Shown piece after piece: positions 1-5,726 of a stretch of DNA of 14,152 nt. The notes below the pieces were generated by a model. It had not been told where the DNA came from, searched no databases, and saw only the letters and a list, made by a program, of their open reading frames with translations. The translations under genes were made by a program, and so were the position numbers. The stretch comes from Alphaproteobacteria bacterium (GTDB lineage Bacteria > Pseudomonadota > Alphaproteobacteria > Puniceispirillales > Puniceispirillaceae): positions 1-14,152 of the forward strand of contig WTHW01000153.1 in the NCBI GenBank assembly GCA_011526395.1. Reading direction: 5' to 3'. Position 1 is the first letter of the stretch. Each line of letters starts with the position of its first letter.

Positions 1-771
1 CCTTTATCAGCCTCTGGATTTGATTATATTTACAATAAATGGAAATCTGACTTATGCCTTGCTTCTATCGCGGGCGGCACAGATATTCTGGGCTGTTTTG
101 TGGGCGGCAGTGCCATCAGCCCTGTCTATCGTGGCCAGTGCCAAAAACGCCTTCTTGGCATGGCAGTCGCCGTCTATAACGAAGACGGCCAGCCTGTTAC
201 AGGCGAGAAGGGCGAGCTTGTTTGCACCAAGGCGCATCCCTCCATGCCAGTCTCTTTCTGGAATGATGAAGATGGCAGCCGCTATCACAAAGCCTATTTT
301 GCGAAATATGATAATATCTGGCACCATGGTGATTGCGTCGCGCTAACAGATGAGGGCGGCATGATCTTCTATGGCCGCTCAGATGCCACGCTCAATCCAG
401 GTGGTGTGCGCATTGGCACAGCTGAAATCTATCGCCAAGTGGAAGTCATTGATGAAGTGCTAGACTCTGTTGTCATTGGCCAAGATTGGAAAAATGATCA
501 ACGTGTTGTCTTATTCGTGAAATTGCGTGATGGCGCTGTGCTAGATGATGATCTAAAAGACCGCATTAAGACACAAATCCGCAATAATGCCACACCGCGC
601 CATGTGCCATCTGTAATCCTAAAGGTGGCTGATATCCCGCGCACAAAATCAGGCAAGATTACAGAGCTAGCGGTGCGCGACGTAGTGCATGGCAAAGAGA
701 TAGCCAATGTCGGCGCGCTTGATAACCCAGAAGCGCTTGCTCATTTCAAGGACCTGCCAGAACTATCATAA
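1..771 (+). CDS. aacS: Acetoacetate-CoA ligase (acetoacetyl-CoA synthetase), C-terminal part; 5' end outside the window
   Basis: This is the last 256 residues of an ANL-superfamily adenylating enzyme, open in frame from base 1, so the start lies upstream of the window. Seen: SIAGGTDILGCFVGG near the left edge followed by PVYRGQCQ, then the A8-type hinge YGRSDATLNPGGVRIGTAEI, then the A10 motif PRTKSGKITE with the catalytic lysine of the thioester-forming step. The GGTDI...CFVGG...PVYRG series and the hinge wording are typical of acetoacetate-CoA ligases rather than acetyl-CoA synthetases. The family converts acetoacetate, ATP and CoA into acetoacetyl-CoA in the cytoplasm, linking ketone bodies and polyhydroxybutyrate breakdown to central metabolism. 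The gene ends with TAA just before a hairpin terminator shared with the convergent mmsA. Acyl specificity is assigned from motif recall only. Confidence 0.9.
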   Translation, partial: PLSASGFDYIYNKWKSDLCLASIAGGTDILGCFVGGSAISPVYRGQCQKRLLGMAVAVYNEDGQPVTGEKGELVCTKAHPSMPVSFWNDEDGSRYHKAYFAKYDNIWHHGDCVALTDEGGMIFYGRSDATLNPGGVRIGTAEIYRQVEVIDEVLDSVVIGQDWKNDQRVVLFVKLRDGAVLDDDLKDRIKTQIRNNATPRHVPSVILKVADIPRTKSGKITELAVRDVVHGKEIANVGALDNPEALAHFKDLPELS

Positions 772-792
772 AAGACATCTGTGAGGTCAAAA

Positions 793-823
793 AAAAGCCT
801 GCCATCTTTGGCAGGCTTTTCTT
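793..823. terminator. Bidirectional rho-independent terminator between aacS and mmsA
   Basis: The stem is GCCTGCCA at 797-804 pairing perfectly with TGGCAGGC at 809-816 across a 4-base loop. It is extended by A-T pairs 793-796 with 817-820. Read on the minus strand, the stem is followed by a run of eight T (complement of 789-796), an excellent terminator for mmsA. On the plus strand the tail TTTTCTT is less perfect but serviceable for aacS. The position between two convergent genes fits a shared terminator. Confidence 0.9.
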
Positions 824-839
824 ATTATCAATTTTAACA

Positions 840-2342
840 CTAACCCAAAGTTGGCATTGTGAATTGCGGGTCAGAGCGCATACCTGATGGCCATCTTGTG
901 GTTGTGGTTTTGATGCGTGTATAGAAACGAACACCTTCCATACCATGCATATGATGCTCACCAAAAATAGATGACTTCCAGCCACCAAAGCTATGATAGG
1001 CCATTGGCACAGGGATAGGCACATTAACGCCAACCATGCCAACCTCAATATCTTTTGAGAAGTTACGTGCCACATCACCATCTCTTGTGAAAATGGCTGT
1101 GCCATTGGCGTAATTATGGCCATGGATCAAATCAACAGCTTCTTGATATGAATTTTTGCGCACCACTGATAAGACAGGGCCAAAAATCTCGTCACGATAA
1201 CAATCCATATCTTCGGTGACATTATCAAGCAGGCTACCACCGACATAAAAGCCATTCTCATAGCCTTGTTTATCTTGGGTGAAGCCTCTGCCGTCAACGA
1301 CGACTTTTGCCCCTTGTGCTTCACCGCGCGAGACATAATCATTGGCTCTATCTTTGGCAGCTTGTGTGACAAGCGGGCCCATATCTGTTGCCTTATCAGT
1401 GGCAGGGCCAATCTTCAAAGCTTCAATCTGCGGGACAAGCTTATCAATCAGCGCATCTGCGACCGCATCTGTGACAGGCACCGCAACTGATATCGCCATA
1501 CAACGCTCGCCAGCAGAGCCATAAGCCGCCCCAATCAAGGCTGAAGCCGCCATATCCAAATCAGCGTCAGGCATAATCACCATATGGTTTTTGGCACCGC
1601 CCAGCGCTTGCACTCTTTTGCCATTGGCTGTGCCTGTTGCGTGGATATATTGGGCAATCGGTGTTGACCCCACAAAGCTCACAGCTCTGATATCATCATG
1701 ATGCAACAAGGTATCAACAGCCAGCTTATCACCTTGCACCACATTAAAGACACCATCCGGCACGCCAGCTTCACTTAACCATTGTGCCAATAATAAAGAG
1801 GCTGATGGATCACGCTCAGACGGCTTTAAGATAAAGCAATTCCCTGTGACCAACGCCATTGGGAACATCCACATTGGCACCATAGCAGGGAAGTTAAAAG
1901 GCGTGATACCAGCTACAACACCAAGAGGTTGTCTTATCATATGGCTATCAACACCTGTGCCAACATCCTCAGAATATTCACCTTTCATAAAAGAGGGGGC
2001 AGATGTTGAAAACTCAACCACCTCAACACCTCTTGTGACCTCACCAAGCGCATCATCATGTGTCTTGCCATGTTCTGTTGAAATCGCTTCTGCCAAGATG
2101 GCGGCGCGCTCATTCACGATATTTTTGAACTTATCCATAATGCGTGCGCGGCGCAGAACAGGCAGAGCAGCCCATGCAGGCCATGCCGCTTTTGCCGCCG
2201 CAACAGCCTTATTCACCTCATCAGCTGATGCCAGCGCGACTTGCGAGATTACCTCACCTGTGGCTGGATTATAAACATCTTGGCTTTGACCTGATGTGCC
2301 AGCTGTAATGGCGCCTGATAAATAATGTCCGATATGTGACAT
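840..2342 (-). CDS. mmsA: Methylmalonate-semialdehyde dehydrogenase (CoA-acylating)
   Basis: The product is a 500-residue aldehyde dehydrogenase superfamily protein, the usual length for MmsA/IolA. Seen: NAD-binding motif FVGSTPIAQY (about 223-232), ALGGAKNHMVIMPDADLD (246-263), and the catalytic cysteine in GSAGERCMAIS (Cys281). The glutamate that hydrolytic aldehyde dehydrogenases carry in the ELGG motif is alanine here (ALGG). This matches the family trait of ending with CoA transfer instead of hydrolysis. The reaction turns methylmalonate semialdehyde into propionyl-CoA, or malonate semialdehyde into acetyl-CoA, with NAD+ reduction and loss of CO2, in valine, thymine, inositol or beta-alanine breakdown. 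The start is supported by a GAGGAG ribosome binding site 5 bases upstream. It is transcribed divergently from phoR and no pathway partner is visible next to it, so the physiological substrate is open. Confidence 0.95.
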   Translation of the reverse strand: MSHIGHYLSGAITAGTSGQSQDVYNPATGEVISQVALASADEVNKAVAAAKAAWPAWAALPVLRRARIMDKFKNIVNERAAILAEAISTEHGKTHDDALGEVTRGVEVVEFSTSAPSFMKGEYSEDVGTGVDSHMIRQPLGVVAGITPFNFPAMVPMWMFPMALVTGNCFILKPSERDPSASLLLAQWLSEAGVPDGVFNVVQGDKLAVDTLLHHDDIRAVSFVGSTPIAQYIHATGTANGKRVQALGGAKNHMVIMPDADLDMAASALIGAAYGSAGERCMAISVAVPVTDAVADALIDKLVPQIEALKIGPATDKATDMGPLVTQAAKDRANDYVSRGEAQGAKVVVDGRGFTQDKQGYENGFYVGGSLLDNVTEDMDCYRDEIFGPVLSVVRKNSYQEAVDLIHGHNYANGTAIFTRDGDVARNFSKDIEVGMVGVNVPIPVPMAYHSFGGWKSSIFGEHHMHGMEGVRFYTRIKTTTTRWPSGMRSDPQFTMPTLG

Positions 2343-2347
2343 GACAA

Positions 2348-2353
2348 CTCCTC
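2348..2353 (-). promoter_or_regulatory. Ribosome binding site of mmsA
   Basis: On the minus strand this reads GAGGAG, with 5 bases before the ATG whose A is base 2342. It is a strong Shine-Dalgarno sequence and fixes the mmsA start. Confidence 0.8.
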
Positions 2354-2402
2354 ATATAAAGGGGAATAACCGTTAAATTACTCCTTTCAGCTATAGTCAC
2401 TT

Positions 2403-2414
2403 TTTGCGCGCAAA
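2403..2414. promoter_or_regulatory. 12-bp perfect palindrome in the mmsA-phoR divergent intergenic region
   Basis: TTTGCGCGCAAA is its own reverse complement. It lies 61 bases upstream of the mmsA start in the 201-base gap between the divergent mmsA and phoR genes. The position suits an operator for a dimeric regulator acting on mmsA, on phoR or on both. I cannot name the regulator and see no second copy in the gap. I found no convincing sigma-70 promoter or tandem Pho box in this gap. Confidence 0.3.
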
Positions 2415-2543
2415 GAAAGCCATTTGCCTATGGGTTATGGAAAAAATGGCGGCAGGCTGGCCTCTCTTGTCATATCTGCCTCTTATGTCTAAATTGAGTG
2501 CAGGATTAAAGACTTCATTTTTGCATTTTATAAAGTTCACCCT

Positions 2544-3626
2544 ATGACAGCACCAGCCTTGCCAAACTCACAAAGCACCGCTGATCCGTCTGCTGATTTA
2601 TTGCAGTGGGAACAATTCAGCAAGCTTATCGAAGATGGCGTCTTGCTAGTTGATTTCAATCAGGTGGTGCAATTTGTAAATCCCTCTGCCTCTCAATTAT
2701 TTGGTGAGGAATTACGCAACCGCGCGCTCAGTGACCTATTCAAAGGCATTAATTTTGATGATGTCTTCGATAATATTGAAAACAGGCAGCGCCCTCATGA
2801 ATTTATTTATGAACATAAAAAAACAGTCAGGCGCCAGTTTCGTATCAAGATGATGGCTGTGGGCGCGCATCATGTGGGTGTGCTTGTGATGGATATGACA
2901 TTGCAACGCAACCTTGATAAGGTGCGCCGCGATTTTGTTGCTAATGTCTCACATGAATTACGTTCGCCCTTAACATCTCTTATTGGCTTTATCGAAACCT
3001 TGCGCGAGACAGATGATATTGATCATGCCTCACAAGCACATTTCCTTGCCATTATGGATGAAGAATCCAAACGTATGACAAGGCTGATTGATGATTTGAT
3101 ATCTCTTTCTCGTGTTGAGGTGGAAGAGCATATCCTGCCAGCTGAACAAGTTCATCTTGATGAAGTCATAACAAATGTGGTGGCGATTTTATCAGGGCGC
3201 GCCCAAAAGAGAGAGATGACAATCAGCTTTGATAACCAAATCGCTGATAATGCCAGCCAAAGCCAAATTCAAGGTGAGAGAGACGAGATTGTCGAGGTCT
3301 TTCATAATTTGATTGAGAATGCGATCAAATATGGCTTTGATCAGTCAGCGATTGATATCTCACTCAAAAATGATGATGCTCATCATGTGGTCTGCGAGGT
3401 CACAAATAAAGGTGAGGGGATCGAAGCACGTCATATCCCGCGCCTGACAGAACGCTTTTACCGTGTTGATAAAGCACGCTCTCGGCAACAAGGTGGCACA
3501 GGCTTAGGCCTTGCCATTGTCAAACATATCGTCAATCGCCATCGCGGCCAATTGACCATTTCAAGCATTGTGGGGGAATCAACCACTTTCACAGTAAAAT
3601 TCCCTATTCTTAAAAAGACGAAATAG
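2544..3626 (+). CDS. phoR: Phosphate regulon sensor histidine kinase PhoR, without membrane segment
   Basis: The product is a 360-residue kinase. A PAS-like domain covers about 22-120 (DGVLLVDFNQVVQFVNPSA). A HisKA domain has the phospho-acceptor His137 in FVANVSHELRSPLTSL. A HATPase domain has the N box NLIENAIKYG (Asn259) and the PhoR-type stretch RLTERFYRVDKARSRQQGG followed by GTGLGLAIVKHIVNRH. It would phosphorylate PhoB, whose gene starts 14 bases downstream. Two oddities are visible. There is no hydrophobic N-terminal helix, and an in-frame TAA at 2490-2492 with no usable start in between shows none is hidden upstream, so the kinase should be cytoplasmic. In the G1 box the usual aspartate (DxGxG) is asparagine (NKGEGI, Asn288). 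No pst genes or phoU lie beside it. The start has no strong Shine-Dalgarno. Confidence 0.93.
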   Translation: MTAPALPNSQSTADPSADLLQWEQFSKLIEDGVLLVDFNQVVQFVNPSASQLFGEELRNRALSDLFKGINFDDVFDNIENRQRPHEFIYEHKKTVRRQFRIKMMAVGAHHVGVLVMDMTLQRNLDKVRRDFVANVSHELRSPLTSLIGFIETLRETDDIDHASQAHFLAIMDEESKRMTRLIDDLISLSRVEVEEHILPAEQVHLDEVITNVVAILSGRAQKREMTISFDNQIADNASQSQIQGERDEIVEVFHNLIENAIKYGFDQSAIDISLKNDDAHHVVCEVTNKGEGIEARHIPRLTERFYRVDKARSRQQGGTGLGLAIVKHIVNRHRGQLTISSIVGESTTFTVKFPILKKTK

Positions 3627-3640
3627 CAAAGCACATCCCT

Positions 3641-4336
3641 ATGAGCGCCTCTATCCTAATTGCAGATGATGAACCAAATCAGCTAGAGCTATTATCCTTT
3701 AATCTCTCTAAGGCGGGCTATGTTGTGCATAAAGCCAATAATGGCCGCCATGCTTTCGAGATGATGGATGAATTTATCCCTGATCTGGTGATATTGGATT
3801 GGATGATGCCTGAAATGTCAGGCATTGATTTATGTAAGGCGATGCGCCAGTCAGAGGCGTTGAAAGATATCCCTGTCATCATGCTATCTGCCAGAGGTGA
3901 GGAAGGTGATAAGACATTTGGCCTTGATACAGGCGCAGATGATTATATCACAAAGCCCTTTTCCCCGCGCGAGTTGATATCACGCATCAAGGCTGTGTTG
4001 CGCCGCACCACAAGCGCCACTGCACAATCTGTTCAATCAGTTGGCGATCTTATGATTGATCACAGCCAAATGCGCGTTACCAAAGGTGATGTTGAAATAT
4101 CATTGGGGCCAAAGGAATTTAAAATCCTCTCTTTGCTAATGGAACGACCCGGCCAAGTCTATAGCCGCGCGCAATTGCTTGATAAAGTATGGGGTCACGG
4201 CATTTATATCGAAGACAGAACCGTTGATGTCCACTTGAGTCGGTTGCGCAAAGCTTTGCGTGCCGCTCATGGCGACCAGCGAGATATCTTGCGCACAGTG
4301 CGTGGGGTTGGTTATGCCATAAACATAACCAAATAA
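3641..4336 (+). CDS. phoB: Phosphate regulon response regulator PhoB (OmpR/PhoB family)
   Basis: The product has 231 residues, standard for PhoB. The receiver domain spans about 1-120. It has acidic residues Asp9-Asp10-Glu11, the phospho-acceptor Asp53 (VILDWMMPEMSG), the switch Ser83 and Lys105 (YITKPFSPREL). The C-terminal winged-helix DNA-binding domain spans about 130-228, with SLGPKEFKILSLL, EDRTVDVHLSRLRKAL and the terminal RTVRGVGYAI. When phosphorylated by PhoR it would bind Pho boxes and activate phosphate-scavenging genes. It forms an obvious two-gene unit with phoR. The downstream gap before the decarboxylase genes holds only a weak hairpin, so read-through into them is possible. 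No good Shine-Dalgarno precedes the start. Confidence 0.94.
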   Translation: MSASILIADDEPNQLELLSFNLSKAGYVVHKANNGRHAFEMMDEFIPDLVILDWMMPEMSGIDLCKAMRQSEALKDIPVIMLSARGEEGDKTFGLDTGADDYITKPFSPRELISRIKAVLRRTTSATAQSVQSVGDLMIDHSQMRVTKGDVEISLGPKEFKILSLLMERPGQVYSRAQLLDKVWGHGIYIEDRTVDVHLSRLRKALRAAHGDQRDILRTVRGVGYAINITK

Positions 4337-4358
4337 TGCATAAAATACATTTTTTGAT

Positions 4359-4386
4359 AATGGCCTTATTAAAAACCATTTTTTTT
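4359..4386 (+). terminator. Weak candidate terminator after phoB
   Basis: AATGG (4359-4363) can pair with CCATT (4376-4380) across a 12-base loop. An uninterrupted T run covers 4379-4386. The stem is only 5 pairs and mostly A-T, so termination would be partial at best. The rest of the 137-base gap up to comD is A/T-rich. It probably carries the comD promoter, but I cannot define clear -35 and -10 boxes. Confidence 0.3.
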
Positions 4387-4473
4387 CACAAAAAAACGGC
4401 GAAAGAGCTAGACCCATTTTCGTAAAATATGTTTCAGTGACCTATTCCAAATTAACAGATATATGGGTGTTCC

Positions 4474-4971
4474 ATGTCCATTAATGATCAAATTATTGCT
4501 GATTTTGTGAAGCATCAAATTCAGTTTGTCACTTCGGTGCCATGTAAACAGCTTGCAGGTGTGCTTGATAAAATTGATGAAGAAACATCAATCACACATG
4601 TGCCATCTAACAAAGAAGATGAGGGGATTGGCCTTTGCGCTGGTGCCACAATGGGCGGCAAACGCTCTGCTATCATCATGCAGAATACAGCGATTGGTGT
4701 AACCATTAACGCGCTTGTGACATTGACACAATTCTATCGCATGCCATTGCCGATGCTTATCAGCTATCGCGGCGAAGTTGGCGAGCCTGTGGCTTGTCAG
4801 GTTGAAATGGCAGTTCACACCAAGGCGCTGTTAAACCAGCTTAATATCCCAACATATCACTTCCATAATAAAGAGGATGTGAATGAATTGGATGGTATTT
4901 TATCGCATTGTTTCATGGCACGTAAGCCAGTTGCTATTCTAACAGATGCCACATTCTGGAAAGGAGCTTGA
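4474..4971 (+). CDS. comD: Sulfopyruvate decarboxylase alpha subunit (ComD-type; ThDP enzyme PYR domain)
   Basis: The product is a 165-residue stand-alone pyrimidine-binding domain of a thiamine-diphosphate decarboxylase. Seen: SVPCKQLAGVLDKIDEE (21-37), HVPSNKEDEGIGLCAGA (42-58) with the acidic Glu48-Asp49-Glu50 cluster expected to hold the activating glutamate, MQNTAIGVTINAL (69-81), and ISYRGEVGEP. These closely resemble archaeal ComD (SVPC, REEEG, LMQNSG, ISHRG). ComD-ComE heteromers decarboxylate 3-sulfopyruvate to sulfoacetaldehyde. This serves coenzyme M synthesis in archaea and cysteate, sulfolactate or DHPS breakdown in bacteria. The next gene encodes the matching ThDP domain and overlaps by one base. 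Phosphonopyruvate decarboxylase is the main alternative, but it usually starts with a GVPDSLL-type motif instead of SVPC and is a single chain. No xsc, sulfolactate dehydrogenase or pepM gene is in the window. Confidence 0.8.
   Translation: MSINDQIIADFVKHQIQFVTSVPCKQLAGVLDKIDEETSITHVPSNKEDEGIGLCAGATMGGKRSAIIMQNTAIGVTINALVTLTQFYRMPLPMLISYRGEVGEPVACQVEMAVHTKALLNQLNIPTYHFHNKEDVNELDGILSHCFMARKPVAILTDATFWKGA
4961..4966 (+). promoter_or_regulatory. Ribosome binding site of comE inside the comD 3' end
   Basis: AAGGAG lies within the last comD codons, 4 bases before the ATG at 4971 and 7 before the ATG at 4974. It argues for an ATG start rather than the in-frame TTG at 4968. The arrangement couples translation of the two subunits. 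Confidence 0.7.
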
Positions 4972-5528
4972 TGATGATACGCTCTGATGTTTTAAAAACA
5001 CTTGTGCCATTTATCTCTGATAAACTTGTTGTCACAAATATTGGCCTGCCATCACAGGAAATGCATCTTATCGATGACCAGCCAAGTAATTTTTACATGC
5101 TTGGCACGATGGGTTTGGCATCATCTATTGGTCTTGGCTTGGCACTTGCGCAAGATAAAAAAGTACTTGTGGTTGATGGTGACGGCTCTGTCTTGATGAA
5201 TTTTGGCACATTGCCAACAATCGCCAATAACCCTGCCTCAAATTATATTTTGCTTATCATTGATAATGGCTCTTATGGCTCAACAGGTGATCAGACAACT
5301 TACACAGGCAAAAAGACAAGCCTTGCCGAAGTGGCACGCGCTTGTGGGTGCGAGAATGTTATCGAATGTTCAGCAGAAGATACAGCCGCCACAGTTGAGG
5401 CCGCTTTTGCAGATGATAAAATGACAATCATCATCTCAAAATGTGAATCAGGCAACATCCCTGTTCCCGTGATTGAACTAGACCCTGTGGTTATCAAAGA
5501 CCGCTTCATGAAAGAAGTGATGCGCTAG
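4971..5528 (+). CDS. comE: Sulfopyruvate decarboxylase beta subunit (ComE-type; ThDP-binding domain)
   Basis: The product is a 185-residue C-terminal domain of a thiamine-diphosphate enzyme. Seen: NIGLPSQEMHLI (23-34), FYMLGTMGLASSIGLGLALA (41-60), and the ThDP/Mg motif beginning at GDGS (70-73) and closing at IDNGSYGSTGDQ (97-108) with Asn99. Together with ComD it forms the complete active site, with PYR and PP domains on separate chains. The start is either ATG 4971 (ATGA overlap with the comD stop) or ATG 4974, both served by the AAGGAG at 4961. The gene is followed at 33 bases by a strong terminator, so comD-comE is a closed pair and the pathway partners must be elsewhere. Function as sulfopyruvate rather than phosphonopyruvate decarboxylase is inferred mainly from the alpha subunit and the split architecture. 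Confidence 0.8.
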   Translation: MMIRSDVLKTLVPFISDKLVVTNIGLPSQEMHLIDDQPSNFYMLGTMGLASSIGLGLALAQDKKVLVVDGDGSVLMNFGTLPTIANNPASNYILLIIDNGSYGSTGDQTTYTGKKTSLAEVARACGCENVIECSAEDTAATVEAAFADDKMTIIISKCESGNIPVPVIELDPVVIKDRFMKEVMR

Positions 5529-5560
5529 CATCTTCTTATTGAAACAAAAAAGATAGTGAT

Positions 5561-5592
5561 AAAGGCCGCCCTTCATAGGGGCGGTCTTTTTT
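5561..5592 (+). terminator. Rho-independent terminator after comE
   Basis: The stem is AAAGGCCGCCC (5561-5571) pairing with GGGCGGTCTTT (5579-5589), with one G-T wobble and a 7-base loop. The T run continues to 5594 (TTTTTTTT). It is a strong classical terminator closing the comD-comE unit. Confidence 0.9.
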
Positions 5593-5669
5593 TTGGTATT
5601 TATCACCCTATCATGTTGCAATTCATTCGCATTATCACCTCACAATAGGGTATAACAAAGCCGGAACAG

Positions 5670-5681
5670 GGCAAATTTGCC
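5670..5681. promoter_or_regulatory. 12-bp perfect palindrome upstream of the iron permease gene
   Basis: GGCAAATTTGCC is self-complementary and lies about 45 bases before the permease start. It overlaps a possible -35 hexamer TTGCCT (5677-5682). A second, looser inverted repeat lies upstream in the same leader: ACCCTAT at 5605-5611 and ATAGGGT at 5645-5651. Either could be the operator of an iron-responsive or other dimeric regulator. Neither matches the Fur, Irr or RirA consensus well enough for me to name one. Confidence 0.35.
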
Positions 5682-5726
5682 TTATCTTTTTTGTGCGTCA
5701 CTTTAAGTCCAAGGGTGTAAGCTGAA

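Noticed and set aside
1266..1524. Plus-strand reading frames inside mmsA, and similar antisense frames across the minus-strand operon
   Set aside because: They are shadows of well-conserved genes, show no recognisable family features and have no ribosome binding sites.
2343..2543. Pho box upstream of phoR (CTTGTCAT at 2466-2473)
   Set aside because: One half-site resembles the CTGTCAT element, but the sequence one 11-base turn downstream does not match, so there is no direct repeat to support a PhoB site.
4474..5528. Reading the pair as a frameshifted single-chain phosphonopyruvate or acetolactate-type decarboxylase
   Set aside because: The first chain ends with an orderly stop overlapping an ATG that has its own AAGGAG. 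Both chains have the normal lengths of ComD and ComE subunits.
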